Below, piece by piece: positions 25,274 to 37,024 of a stretch of DNA of 64,000 nt. Made by a program: the position numbers and the translations under genes. Below the pieces are notes generated by a model that worked only from the letters and a program-made list of their open reading frames with translations, did no database searches and had not been told where the DNA came from. This stretch comes from Breviolum minutum Mf 1.05b.01 (taxonomy: Eukaryota; Sar; Dinophyceae; Suessiales; Symbiodiniaceae), in contig DF239155.1 in assembly GCA_000507305.1 (NCBI GenBank), forward strand, positions 1-64,000, given 5' to 3'. Each line of letters opens with the position of its first letter. Position 1 is the first letter of the stretch.

Positions 25274-28200
25274 GCAGCACTCTGATTCATCATTACTGCG
25301 ATAGTACTATTGCTTCTCTATTTTTGATTTGGAATTATGATGATTAGTATCCTGATGCACATGGGTGTGTCCATCAGTGTTTGCATATGTATACAATGCA
25401 TATCTTTACAGATGATATATGATAAAAAATGGAGATACACACAAACTAGGGTAACTAAGATGCAAAAATAGTCGTTGATTTTATGTGTTTCCAACTTTCT
25501 GCCGCACAAACGATGGATGACGATGCGGTTTGACCATGACGATGTTCAACTCACACATCGGCACATCCCTTCCGTGACAGCGTCCGACTGTGAGCGGAAG
25601 GCTTATCATACAAAGGCGAAGTAAGCGGAAGTACATGACATGTGTTGATGTTATTCTTTGTATGTTTCCCAACATAATGTTAAACGTTGAATCAAATCTA
25701 ACACAAATCCCATCCAATGTTGTTTTTTTGTGGAACCCTTCATGCTTTCTCCGCCCCAGGATGCTCTTTCGGGTGAGCCTTGGCAAGAAAATCCTATGGG
25801 ACCTGGACCTGATTTCTTGTTCTGCATGAAACCGGGCAAAACCTTTGCATTGGTGGCACCTGAGTACATCAGTGGCAAGGTGTCTTGGCATCGATTTGGT
25901 TGTTTATCTTTTAAAGGATGTTTGATGGTAGTCACAAAGTTACAACTCAGTCACACTCAGCTGACGTGATGATTTTTGGAACTTTCAAAATATGTAATAA
26001 ATTATAGATGAATTTAGGTGTCAGGACCCATTCCAAAATTTTTGCATGCGAGGGGAACCAGTTGAAGCCATTGGCAATTCCTCCCTCCATCGCTGAGCAA
26101 ATTATGTAAACGGAATTCTTGATTAGATCCTTCATACATTGGCTGGGTGAATCATTATGAGTTACCAGTTTACTGTCTACTTAGATTTTTGACACAACTA
26201 CTTCTACTTGATAATTGCTTTTTCATGGCGGATTCACTGGACTTCATGCATTGATGTTGAAAGGTAAGTGTTTGTAAGCTGTGGCAATATCATGTTCTTG
26301 GTAGCGTTACTAGATCATACTAAATCCCATCATGGCGGGGAGTTCTCCCCTTTTTGGGGGTCTACTGAAAGCCCTGCATGGAGTGCGGGGCGAAGATGGC
26401 CATGCCACTGTTGATAATACCAAAATCCAGATTCTGATTGTTTCCCAACTCGTTGGTTGCAAATAACATCAGTCCTTTTACTCCCCGTAAATTTTGACGT
26501 GGAGCTTGAAACATGACTAGCTGGAAAGTCGATATGATCCATCTCAAATGTACTGTAGCAGGTTGATCAAAATACAGTATACAACAGCATTTTAATCCAC
26601 ATTTTACACACTTTTCCATATCATCCATGTATGGTATATTTACCCAAAATTTGGCTTATGTTCATGGCAAATGTAGGTAAATATACCGATATACATGGAT
26701 CATGAATTGTTTGTCCATCGCCTACCAAGGTGGTCTATTGGTACATGAAGGATGGGAAACTGTCGACCAGGATATTGGATATGAGTATCGGCCCAGGCTT
26801 TTCTTGCTCATGGGACGATCTGAACAATGATCCTGGATGGAAAGTACGGTGGCATTTTTATGTTGATTATATAGGTCTGATTAGATTCTGTTAGAATTTC
26901 CATGGATTTGACTGAGTTTAGCTCCGTTTTCATGATCAGAAGAGATCTTTGAGGAGTGCAATCATTTCGGTAAACTTTGAGGCTTCCAAGTACTCCTCAT
27001 TGTCCTATATACAGGTGAAGTTATTCCACTTCAGTACCAACACTTCCGATCATGGCCTTTCATCATGCAAATGTCCGGATCTCTCTGAAAACATTTAAGA
27101 GTAGGATCCAAAGCCCCAGCCATCATTATGCCTGTAGAAGCCTTGTCATACGGATGTCCGCCTAAGGCCTCGGTTTTAAGCTTCAAATGGCATGTCCTCC
27201 GCATAACTGATTATCCAAAATCAACATCCCCTTTGGAAGAGCTCTATTGCAATAGGCTTCTGTTTATCCTTTCCCTAATGACCTGAACCCATCCAGATAG
27301 TTCGCATCTAATGATATGTTGAGGATGCACCACAAAGAAGTGCAAAACATCGCGCTTGCTGGGTCATACTTCCATCATATATCCATCAAATGTTTACTAT
27401 ATATATATATATACACTTGATTCACATATTGTATCTCAACTCATCCAAATATTTGGTACGTTGGAATCATTTGCATATTATGTCCACCTTTTCCTATGCT
27501 TAGGATGGTCACCTGGATTTGCTGGTGACCAACCACCGTACCACCAATGGCTCCGTTTTCGCCTACACTTTCAGTAGCAAGGAAGTGGAAACAGCCATCG
27601 TTACACGCCATGTGTTGGCTACTGGCTTCACACCATCGAAAGTGAAAACAGGAAATGCTTCACCAGGTGGGGGGTCACACACCAAGTTCTGAATGTTGTT
27701 TTCTGGGTTGGTTTATGGCTGGGTTAGGTTGTTAGGTTGAGGTTGCTTATATAGGTTGGTTGCTTATAGGTTGGTACAGTAACTGGTAAGTTTTTTTCAG
27801 ATGATCAATTCAAGGTGATCAGCAATTCAAGGTGATCAGCTGGAAGAAATTCCCAGTATTGAAGTGGCGGTTATGCAAGGTTCGGGATCTCCTCCTTCAA
27901 AAAATGATAGACCTGTTCTTGGTGGTGGGTTCAAATATGTTTTATTTTCACCCTGAAAATTGGGGAAATGATCCAATTTGACTAATATATTTAAGGTGGG
28001 TTGAAACCACCACCTAGTGTTGGTATTTGTTATTTCCAGAGGCATTGCATCCCAATACAAAGAAACACCCGCCCGCATAGACGTTTCAAACAGTTTCAAG
28101 GCAACTGTGGAGGATGTTTAACGTTTGGTTGCCTTTTTTCCGTTTTCAATAGGAAATCGGAAATACATCTTCAAAGGGTCCATCTGCAGCAGGTGATGCG

Positions 28201-28746
28201 GTGGCATTCCGTCCAAAGATCAAAGATGAAACAAAGCCATGGATCTTCGTATCAGGAGACAACTCAAACAGCACCTGGGAAAGGCAAAATTTGGAGTATT
28301 GGATTGTGTGGCAGTTAATTTTGCATTTATTTGCACAATTTGGCACTATCGTATTGTTGAACTTTTTTTTTGGGGGGGGGAATCGGGCTTTTGGTTCGGA
28401 TGTTGTTGTTGTGGTGGTGGTGGTGGTTGTGAGATATGTACATTTGTTACATTTGTTGGTTAAATTTGATGGACATGTTTCTCACATGCTTGCCGGTCTA
28501 GAACAAGTACAACTTTGTAGAAACTTGCCACTGTGAGGTATTTTTATGTTGACTCCCAAGTCAGAAGCCGCGGATGACTGGAGCTATGTTACCAAAAAGG
28601 TGGCAGACGTGGGTGTAGATGTGGGGCGGCCTTCCATCGCAGATGTTGATCTCGATGGCTTTGCAGATATCTTTGTGCCGCTGTACAATGCGAAGAAGGT
28701 CGCACATTATACCTTCACATCAGCACAATCTGAGATTCAAATTTGA
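22433..28746 (+). CDS. FG-GAP/VCBS repeat (integrin-alpha-like propeller) protein, multi-exon
   Basis: Likely exons: 22433-22543, about 23039-23126, about 23498-23587, 24389-24470, 25760-25879, 26730-26796, 27504-27666, 28193-28270 and 28538-28746. Calcium-loop FG-GAP signatures are seen as FLDVDGDGLEDVITAR (exon at 24389), DGHLDLLVTNHRTT (27504) and ADVDLDGFADIFVPLYNAKK (28538). The final join is good: the 27504 exon ends in phase 1 and pairs with GT-GAT at 28193, and a GC donor at 28271 pairs with 28538 to restore a Ser codon. Such proteins form seven-bladed propellers, usually secreted or on the cell surface. The exact subfamily is unknown. The TGA at 28744-28746 may be the true end, or a GC donor about 15 nt earlier may continue the gene. 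The 22-23.6 kb exons are less certain than the later ones. Confidence 0.7.
22544..22638. mobile_element. Family G foldback element, copy 1
   Basis: GAGGTTTCCTAAAATGGTGG at the left pairs with CCACCATTTAAGGAAAC at the right. About 95 bp. It starts at the predicted 5' end of an intron. Confidence 0.8.
24389..24470 (+). CDS. FG-GAP exon with Ca-binding loop
   Basis: Encodes FPTRETPMQAEFLDVDGDGL and then EDVITAR, ending at a GTGAGT donor at 24471. D-x-D-G-D-G-L-x-D is the canonical FG-GAP/VCBS calcium loop. Confidence 0.75.
25211..25279. repeat. (TCA)n-(CAG)n compound microsatellite
   Basis: A perfect TCA run switches directly into a CAG run. It is intronic to the FG-GAP gene. Confidence 0.95.
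25760..25879 (+). CDS. FG-GAP gene exon
   Basis: Open for 40 codons between CCGCCCCAG and a GT donor at 25880. It begins DALSGEPWQENPMGPGPDFL and ends APEYISGK. The W...GPGPDFxF pattern fits the linker seen after a calcium loop in this type of propeller. It keeps phase 0 at both ends. Confidence 0.65.
26616..26703. mobile_element. Family D foldback element, copy 2
   Basis: ATCCATGTATGGTATATTTA and TAGGTAAATATACCGATATA form the arms. It lies about 25 bp before the predicted exon at 26730. Confidence 0.82.
27504..27666 (+). CDS. FG-GAP exon
   Basis: After ATGCTTAG the frame reads DGHLDLLVTNHRTTNGSVFA and then YTFSSKEVETAIVTRHVLA, and ends with CCAG|GTGGGG. DGHLDLLV is an FG-GAP loop-strand unit. 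At 163 nt it is one of the longest exons in the window. Confidence 0.75.
27919..28016. mobile_element. Family E foldback element, copy 2
   Basis: GGTGGTGGGTTCAAATATGT left and GGTTGAAACCACCACCTAG right, with central TTTTCACCCTGAAAATTGGG. Complete. Confidence 0.85.
28538..28746 (+). CDS. FG-GAP exon, probable 3' end
   Basis: Reads IFMLTPKSEAADDWSYVTKK, then VADVGVDVGRPSIADVDLDG, then FADIFVPLYNAKKVAHYTFT, with a TGA at 28744. It contains a full D-x-D-x-D-G-F-x-D calcium loop. The C-terminal strand motif YTF is usual for the last blade. Confidence 0.75.
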
Positions 28747-29251
28747 AGCTTTCGGGCTTTGACATGAGTGAGAGGGGTCGGATATCCATGGTAGTTACCA
28801 GGACGGCCATGGGGTGAGATTTTAAAGGAGCTTGACTCCGGCTGCCTTTTGCACAAAGTGGTTTCACCGAAATGGGAAAAAGAAGTTGAGCGGGCTGGGT
28901 GCCAACTGGATTTGTTGCAAAATTATTTGTTGGTAGACTAGAAAATCGCTGGTTACAAATGACGTATATGCATGTATATGCAGTATATATGCTTATAATA
29001 GGTTATTTTTATTTTTTACGATTTGGATGGTTTAAGCTCTGCTAATTTGATCAAATAAATAGATTGGATCTTTGGATGGGCTTGATTTGATGATAGTCAA
29101 AAAGCAAGTTCTTCAGGAACAGTTCCAAGGCTACTTTTTCCGGAAAACAATTCGTTGTTCATCCTGAAAGTTGATTCGAAATGGAGTCCTGGCCAAAAGT
29201 TTGATACTCTGATATTGCTAATATTGATAATATTGATAATTGCTACAATTC

Positions 29252-29331
29252 AAGGTGGTTGTTTTCAAAATATGTTTTATTTTCACCCCTATTATAGGGG
29301 AAGATTCCCATGGGTTGAAACCACCAACTAG
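29252..29331. mobile_element. Family E foldback element, copy 3 (short)
   Basis: AAGGTGGTTGTTTTCAAAAT left and GGGTTGAAACCACCAACTAG right. It lacks the GATCCAATTTGACT centre, so it is an internal-deletion form. Confidence 0.82.
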
Positions 29332-29478
29332 AATTGGTGTTTTGACTCACACAGACCCCGGTGGTTTTGGCCCTCCCCTTTTTGCATTTTTTCAGGTGTT
29401 GCCACTTGGGCACTGTACAGACGTCGGAAACATGCAGTCCGATCAACAGTGCCTAGGCAACGACATGTAGACATGGGT

Positions 29479-29594
29479 GGTGGGTTCCTTAAATGATGGT
29501 TACCCCCATTTCACACCCCAAGTGCTGATCATTTCTAGTAGGAAAAGCCCCATGGGTTTGTTGGGGAAACCCACCGTTTGTAGGAAACCCCCCC
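29479..29594. mobile_element. Family G foldback element, copy 2
   Basis: GGTGGGTTCCTTAAATGATG left and GTTTGTAGGAAACCCCCCC right, with the shared centre GATCATTTCTAGTAGGAAAA. About 116 bp. Confidence 0.75.
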
Positions 29595-30291
29595 ATGTAG
29601 CAACTCAGTGGTGCTGGTTTCAAAGTGGTGTTATTAATTACTCCTCCAACTTGAAGAGATGAGTCTATCCAATGTATGGGTGGCTAAAAAAAGACCAGGG
29701 AAACCAAGCCACTCCTTGGGGAGATTCGTCTCAAATTTTGGAACACTCTGACAGGGGTAATAACCTTTGGAACATTGGTGGTGCCTGAGTGTTTTTCAAA
29801 GTCTGTCTAGTTTGAGAGATATTTGATGTTTCAATGGATTTGGTGTTCAATGAGATGTTATTCCAAATCAAAGGGATCGTGTGGAGAATATCCAGATTCA
29901 TGAGTGGATGGATCCTCAGATTTGGTGCAAAATGCACCATTTGGACCCATCAAATGAGCACCGTGTTCGAGGTCCAGCAAGTTCGTTTGAGATTGTTGCC
30001 CTGTCCTCAGGAGCGTTTCTTCAAGCAGAAATTCACATGTCATGTAGGGTATGCTATGCAGAAAGAACTTGGCATGCAAATTTGACTTTGAAAAACTGGT
30101 TCTTCAAAGAACTTGTCCTGACTTGATATTATCGGTCCAAAGTGTTGCGAAATTGTTTAATCCTACTTCTCTGTTTCCGTTCCCCAAACTTATTTTGGTT
30201 TCGCCATATGAGTGGAGCACCTATAGCTCAAGCTAGGAGAAGAGTGTCCAGGCCGTGGCATTGTCGCATGAAGTACTCCGGTGATTTCCAG

Positions 30292-30386
30292 TACCCATAG
30301 GATCCATGTATGGAATTTTCACCTACATTTACCATAAAAGTGAACCAAATGTAGGTAAATATACCATACATGGATGCTATGGGGTA
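30292..30386. mobile_element. Family D foldback element, copy 3
   Basis: Left TACCCATAGGATCCATGTAT and right CATACATGGATGCTATGGGGTA are inverted copies. This copy gives the clearest full-length TIR of the family. Confidence 0.88.
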
Positions 30387-30435
30387 TATCATGCATCCAT
30401 ACAACGGTGGTAGTTCCGATTTGGATGAGCGGAAA

Positions 30436-30573
30436 TGGCAATAACCTACACCTCTACTGATCCCAAGAAGCACCTGTACGTTGAGGTATGCTTCAATGAC
30501 CGGGACATCTCAACGCTGCGCATGGGACTCAGATGGGAGCGAATCAATGAGGCTATGATACGAACTGTGTGAT
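30436..30573 (+). CDS. Open coding-like segment, unidentified
   Basis: ATG-led frame MAITYTSTDPKKHLYVEVCF then NDRDISTLRMGLRWERINEA then MIRTV, stop TGA. It begins 50 bp after a family D element. The composition is plausible for an exon, but there is no family match and no clear acceptor. It may be chance. Confidence 0.25.
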
Positions 30574-31467
30574 TGGTAAAGTCCAGGGAACCACAGCAGG
30601 GTGAACAGTGCCTCATGACTCTGCCCATTCTTATTTTACTCTGATGCAAACTCACAATTTTAGTATCCAACAAATAAAGAAAAGTATGCATTTGTGGATG
30701 GTCCAAGCCCCCTGGCATCATGAGAGCTGTGTTTTTCGAGGCTGAAACTCTTGCAGAAGAGCTTCGCACACAGGTAGCTTCCCAGGCCGGAGGGACCTTT
30801 AGACGATGACTGGTGACTGGTGGAGGGGAATGATGCAAATGTATGATTGGTGATCTTATTATTAGTGCTTATGGATTTGGATGATTGATGTTGTTTGATA
30901 TCTATATAGTATATTACGCATTTTGAATCGGAAATCATGTTATGAATGGTTTCTACTTGTTGTTATTGCCCTTCCACGTTTATATCAGTTCCATGGACAC
31001 ATTGTGATGAATATTGCAAGTCATGATTCATGATCGTCCGGATGAGGATGATGATGGTGATGATGATGCTGATGCTGATGTGCTGCGGTTGATGATTAGC
31101 AAGCACTAGGATGACCACTCTCAGTCATGGTGGCAAAGAGATGCAAAGAGTAGAAGTATGTACGGTAGTAGTAAACAGCTTGACGGTGACTGATATAGTT
31201 GTCGTGGTGATGATGGATGTGAAGTTGTTATTGCACTTCACATGTATCATTGATAATAAATGGTCATTTGTATATCCCCATGATCATGTCTTCAGTGATA
31301 GCATTCATGGACAACTGCCCGGTCATATCACCAGTTGTCATGATTCAGCATCATGCAAACAGTGGTCACATCATTTGAGAAATGAACAACCAACTCGATA
31401 CATCAATTGTTGTGTTTCCGTTTGTGTTGTCCCATCAACATTACAACAACATTTTTTGTTTTTTGGG

Positions 31468-31566
31468 TACCCTCCAGGGAATTAACATATCCCCAAAAAA
31501 TGGCATTTTGAAGATGATTTTCCTTTTCCCCAGGTGGGATATGTTACAGTAATTTCCTGGAGGGTA
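31468..31566. mobile_element. Family C foldback element, copy 1
   Basis: TACCCTCCAGGGAATTAACA left and TAATTTCCTGGAGGGTA right, with inner CATATCCCC and GGGATATG pairing. About 99 bp. Confidence 0.85.
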
Positions 31567-32739
31567 TGTTCTAAGGCGCTGGAAATCAGCATTGAGGATT
31601 TGTCAACCTTTGTTTTTGACAACTTGCTATCTCGTCCTCGCCTGAGTGTCCCAGATCCGGAAGGGTTGGGAATGAAAACCCGTCAAAGAAGTCCGTGAGG
31701 TTTGAAAAAACCCTGGAATCATAAGCTCCTTTGTTGTTGAATTTAGAAGGGTCCCCCCAAACAGCTTTACAAAAATGGGATAACATTCAATAAAAGGCAT
31801 AAGAAACCTTCACTGTTTAGTGCCGAATGGCAGACGATATGAATTGTGTTTCAATATAGCCTTTGTTGCAACAGGTTTGGGACTATTGGACAGGGACGTT
31901 CCAGGTATCATGCGTCGTACGATTCTTGCTAGGTCTACATGAAGTTCCATTCCTTTGTGGGTGATTTCAATTTTAACTTTGGTGAGTAAACGCAATTTGT
32001 TGATCGGGTACATGATGATACGCTATTTCAATTCTCGATATTCATGTTTATTCAGTTGCAGTGATACCTCACTTTTAAAGTTAGTAACTTAGAGTTGATA
32101 ATGAAGCTTGGGCATTCCAAGGTACCTGATAGAATACAATCTTAATAATCATTCAAGGTTGTGAGGTATATTTTAGATATGTTTTTGCTGCAACTTGATG
32201 ACTTTGGGACCTTTCTTCTCAGGATCTTCGGAGGCAAGGGTATGTTTCCAAGGGGGATGGGATGTCTTTGGTTTGACAGGTTGCAATCTAAGGATCTGTA
32301 CAGATAGCACTGTGATAATCTACAGTTGGAACAAGAACACTTAAGGGATGATTGTTAGCCGAAGTGACTCGTCAGGAATTGTCGAATGTCAAAAATTTGG
32401 CAAGCTACCGCAGTAGTTGGTCATGAGCCTTTCCTGCTTGCATGCTTGCTGCATGACCCATCAAAACCTTTTATAATACCATGGATCCATTCTTAAGCTT
32501 ACTTTTTGGCAAGCCTACCTTGAATTTTATGGACTTGATGTTCTAAGTATCTTAAAGTTGTATGATGATGATGAAAGATATGGAGCTTCTCCTGATAAGA
32601 TCATGTTCAGGACGATGCATATTTTCTTAGTGAAACTATAGCAACTTCACTGGATATTTAGTAGGGACATCCCGAAATGGATGTTGTTCCTTTACATGTC
32701 ATGTTTATCCATCAATACGTGTATATATATACATATGCA

Positions 32740-32950
32740 GCCCGTCATCCACTACTGCACAAAGTTGAATTTTTGGAGTATTTGCATGAGTTCCAGCAAC
32801 GCAACCAAACCCCCAATCTGCCGACTTCACTGGAAGTTTTGGTTGTGTATGGGGAATCAGTGTTTTCACTGGAAGTGACCAGATATATAAGAATCAATGG
32901 TTTCCTGGTTTGTCCAATGATTACTTCCATGGTAGGTGACCACTGAGATT
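32740..32950 (+). CDS. Open coding-like segment, unidentified
   Basis: After CATATGCAG the frame reads HPLLHKVEFLEYLHEFQQRN and then QTPNLPTSLEVLVVYGE. It is amphipathic and exon-like, but the family is not recognised and the 3' edge is unclear. Confidence 0.3.
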
Positions 32951-33099
32951 GTGGTGTTGCTTTTGCCCGGATCCTGGAGGGGGAGGTTTCAATAGAAATC
33001 CCATTCATCGGGGTGTTCCCTGGAACCAATGATAGCTGTTATTTCACCAAATTCGATCTCCGGATCAACCCCTAAAACAGGGATCCAAACAAATTTCGC

Positions 33100-33200
33100 T
33101 CCCTGAAACTAACAGTTCGCTCTAAAAATAGATGGTTGGATTACTACTTTCCTATTGGGGAGGCCTACTTTTAGAGGCTATGTGAGTTTCACGGAGGGTA
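33100..33200. mobile_element. Family A foldback element, copy 4
   Basis: TCCCTGAAACTAACA left and GTGAGTTTCACGGAGGGTA right, with centre GATGGTTGGATTACTACTTT. Complete apart from a decayed first few bases. Confidence 0.85.
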
Positions 33201-34438
33201 AGTGGATGACAAAATTGGCAGGGTGTGTTCTGAAATGCTCCTTAATTGGATCTCCCCACGACAGCCCAAAAAATTGCAGAAAAACCCAAGGTCAACCCAC
33301 ACAGATGGTGTGCTTCCTCCAAGTTCTGCACACTTTGGTGCGGCTGATGTAGCTTCTTTGGGGGGATGTGAAATCCGGGATATGTTGGTGAAATGGTGTC
33401 AATTGAGCCACCACACACACAGATGTTCAACCATATCACAATTCACTAGTCACTGGGCACCTTGTACAATACATCAATAGGAATCAGTAATTGTCTCCGA
33501 GATGTTTTGTTGGTTTAGTTTCCTATCTATCTTTTGGTCGCTTCGGGCATTTTGTCACCATGTTTGACAGGTACATTGCTGGCGGATCACGTTCACGATT
33601 TCAGGGTGGGTCGCACCGCTATGCAACACTTGAACTTCGTTGGGAAGCCTGTTTTATTTCAGTGGCTCAGAAAGGTTGAGCTACATAGTGTGATTGTTAC
33701 TGGGTCCACCAGAAGCACCTTGTTACATGGGAAAATCAAGCCTAAAGATTGACAGGTATTGTTTGTTTGGTGATGCAGGGTTGCTCCAATCTTTTTGGGT
33801 TGTTTCAAGTGATTTTGGCAAACCCCGTGTCAAGATATGGGACTCTCCAAAATTGTCCTGGAAGTTTTTTTAGTTGAATAAACAACCAGGTAGAAATTGT
33901 TCCCGATTTTGTGCCACACCAGTAAAGACGACTTCGAGCGATGAGTCGTAACCAGGCTGACGAGTATCCCTCAACCATGTTGATTTACGGCACTTACTTA
34001 TTTGGGAGAAAGAACGCTATGGTTCCAGTTAGTGTATATGTCCTTTTGATCATCCAAGCGTGCGGGCAACCTCAAATTCAGATTCATTCAGATGAAGTAT
34101 ATTAGACTCAGTATTAGACTCTATTCAGAGAAATGGATATGAAGAATCGTCCCAATATGAACTGCTGAATGTCAAGATTCCTGTATTATGAATCTTGTTT
34201 TGATGATCTATAGGATACCTGTAACTTGAGGCCAACAGAAAAACAACATTCTGTCGCAAGATGGAAAAAACAGTCTGTCGACAGGGCTTCGGAATAGTGG
34301 AAATGGCCATTGTTTCAATGTGCTGATCACTGACCCAGCTTGACGATTGTAGGAAGTGGCACTTGGAAGCCCCATTCACCCTTCTTTGTCCACGAAGCAG
34401 AATGAACATCAATTTGATTCTGAACTGTAGATTGATTT

Positions 34439-34531
34439 GGGTGTTTCCTTAAATGGTGGTAGCCCCAAAACACCCCAAAATGAGTAGGAAAACCCATGGT
34501 TGTTGGGTACCACCATTTTAGGAAACCCCCA
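34439..34531. mobile_element. Family G foldback element, copy 3
   Basis: GGGTGTTTCCTTAAATGGTG left and CACCATTTTAGGAAACCCC right. About 93 bp. Confidence 0.87.
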
Positions 34532-34562
34532 TTGAGATTGATGATTGAAGGAGTACCTTTAC

Positions 34563-34620
34563 TTTGAGGCTGTGTTGGGCTTCGGCAGCTCCGTTTACGC
34601 TTGGGCAACCCAGCTGGGGG
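34563..34620 (+). CDS. Open coding-like segment, unidentified
   Basis: Reads AVLGFGSSVYAWATQLGETR before GGGGGG. The GFGSSxY pattern slightly recalls flavodoxin-fold loops, but there is no partner exon nearby. I would not name it. Confidence 0.25.
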
Positions 34621-35574
34621 AAACCAGAGGGGGGGGGGTTGTACACTGACAACTTAGAGGTGTTCGTGTTTGAGGTGTTGATCATAGGGTGGCAGCACCT
34701 GTTTTGTCACAAATCTAAATTGCCTCCGTCAAAACTCTGAGAATCCAATGGTGTGAGAATTCATAACTCAGATATATACCCATTCTGAGGGATACCGCTT
34801 GCATAAAGACTCACCATCTTCATATGTCAACTTGGCGTTGTCAAAAAGTGTCTCAGTCCAGGTGTTGTCCTTCATTTTTGACATAGAAAGCTTGACATTG
34901 AGGTTTGAAGTAGTTTTGTGTATGAGGACAGTTCCCTTGCATCTTTTTTGAAGCACTGAGGCTTCCTCCGGGCATTACTGCACTGCCGCAGTGGAAAGCT
35001 TACGTTTTTCTCAGGAAAAAAGTTATCCCCATGTTTTATTCTTCACCTAATATTAACCCAAGAGGTAGCTTCGTAAGAGAATCCTCACAAAAATCGATAT
35101 TGTTTCATATTGTTTCGATCAAGATATTTGGAGCTTGGTGAAATATGATAGTTCACCCGCATACTATGGTAGTCGATGATGTTGACATTAGGATGGAACA
35201 TCACATTTGGGCTGGTTATATCGAAGCTTCAGTAGATCCTATAGCAGTTGTTCAGTTGAACGCAGCTGCAGTCAAGGTTGCCATTGTTTTGGCAAATCGT
35301 TACGCTACAAATCCGTTGACAGCAGAGTAGGTCAAATATTTTATCCAGCCGTGACCCACCTGCCGAAACAATGAATCAGGGGAAGATCGAAAAAGGGTCT
35401 TGCACGGAAATAACGCTTGATCTTATTCTAGTTGCCACTGTGACACCATGAACACACCAGAGGGATGTATATATTTAGTATGTCAGTACATGTCAGTACT
35501 AGATTGTGTGCAACAGCAATGACTAGACAGGACATACATTGACAAGCAAAGACAGAGCACTAATTACAGGAAGG

Positions 35575-35643
35575 CGATGATGATGATTATTATGATGATG
35601 AGGATGATGAGGAGAATGATGAGGATGATGATGAGTGTGATTG

Positions 35644-35702
<59 letters not shown>
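35575..35702. repeat. (GAT)n microsatellite, interrupted
   Basis: About 125 bp of GAT-type triplets with GAG and GTG interruptions at the left. This is the longest trinucleotide tract in the window. Confidence 0.95.
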
Positions 35703-36090
35703 GCAAATTTGATGATAAACTTGGCGATGAATTGCACTTCAAGCAATCAAATACAGTAACATGATACACTAATGCGGGTCAATGTAGATGTGAGGGTTGT
35801 AGCCGAAGCATCTACTTTTTTTTGGTAGTGATCCAGTGATGTCACCCTCCAGCCCAACTGGGGATTCCTTGGGTGTTCCTGGTGAAACTTTGATGCCCAT
35901 CGACCCACCAGTTGCCCATGAGTCTGTGGGTCACACAGACATGAACAGACAAAGTTGCTGAAACAATTAACATGTGTAATTTGACCAGATGCTCGTATTC
36001 TGGCCCGACACAATACTGTAGGCAATGATATAAGAAGGAATGATGCAATGCATAGTTCATAGTATCACTGATGCCCTATATGATGCATGC

Positions 36091-36194
36091 ATACACCCCG
36101 GAAGAGTAACATGGAACCCAAAAATCATCCAATTGTAAAGGAAAGTCATCTTCCAAAACATCATGTTCAGGTTCCATGTTAATCTTCCAGGGTA
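36091..36194. mobile_element. Family B foldback element, copy 2
   Basis: ATACACCCCGGAAGAGTAAC left and GTTAATCTTCCAGGGTAT right, with inner ATGGAACCCAAAA and TTCAGGTTCCAT pairing. Confidence 0.83.
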
Positions 36195-36325
36195 TAGATT
36201 ATTCTTTTTCAAACAAGGTCCGAGCAGATGCAGCCTTCGCTTCGATGGGTGCTCGACGTGTCGCACGTTTGGTACGTGTCATTTGGCGGAGTCGGTTGAC
36301 CTCACCGATGGAAAACGGGAAAACT

Positions 36326-36430
36326 TACCCACCCTAAAACTAACATAGCCTCTGAAAATAGGCCTTCCCAATAGGAAAGTAGTATTCCAACCATCCATTT
36401 TTAGGGGCTATGTTAGTTTCAGGGAGGGTA
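36326..36430. mobile_element. Family A foldback element, copy 5
   Basis: TACCCACCCTAAAACTAACA left and GTTAGTTTCAGGGAGGGTA right, inner AGCCTCTGAAAATAGGCC. It is an almost perfect hairpin, so it is among the youngest copies. Confidence 0.9.
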
Positions 36431-36922
36431 GGTATTTCACAAACCTCCCAAAAATCACATAAACAGGCAGCTACCGGGGGATGGTAAATCCAGGTGAATC
36501 ATAGTTGAGATAAATCGATGTATATAAAACAATCGACATACACTTTTGATAGTTTTTGATCTTGACGTTGATGTTGATCACTTGTTTTGAATGTTTCAAA
36601 GGATGTACTCCTAATGAGTTAGAGAAAGAGGAGGTAAGAACTATCTACAACATCCAGGTTTTTTTGCGATGTATGGTGACTCACACATGTTTAGTAGACC
36701 TGAGAAATGCGCAAATTTGTCAATCTTATGTTGGACTTCCCTGCCCTGTTGGATCCCTTGAGCCAGCGAAGCCGTCGGTTGCCAAGGTAACTGACACGAG
36801 AGAACAAGTGGATCAGGCACCAGTGTCTTTAGACTATCATTTGCAAGTTGTTCCAGAAAAAATTGACGAGTTTCTGAATTTGATCCACAATCCGGAATGA
36901 GTTGTTGATAGTGATAAAATAT

Positions 36923-37024
36923 CACCCATACCATCCATGTATGGCATATATTTACCTACATTTGGTCCGATTTTTATGAAATTTTCATGTAGGTAGATAT
37001 ACCAGTCCCGTGGATGGTATGGGT
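36923..37024. mobile_element. Family D foldback element, copy 4
   Basis: CACCCATACCATCCATGTAT left and GTGGATGGTATGGGT right, with internal TTTACCTACAT and ATGTAGGTAGATAT. Confidence 0.86.

Noticed and set aside
25211..25279. CRISPR-like periodic array
   Set aside because: The 3-bp periodicity is a microsatellite; there are no spacers, and the genome is eukaryotic.
34563..34620. GFGSSVYAW as the missing flavodoxin domain of TYW1
   Set aside because: It is 15 kb upstream with at least one other gene and a stop codon between, and no other flavodoxin motif accompanies it.
35564..35759. Poly-Met and poly-Ile open frames
   Set aside because: They are read-outs of the GAT microsatellite on both strands.
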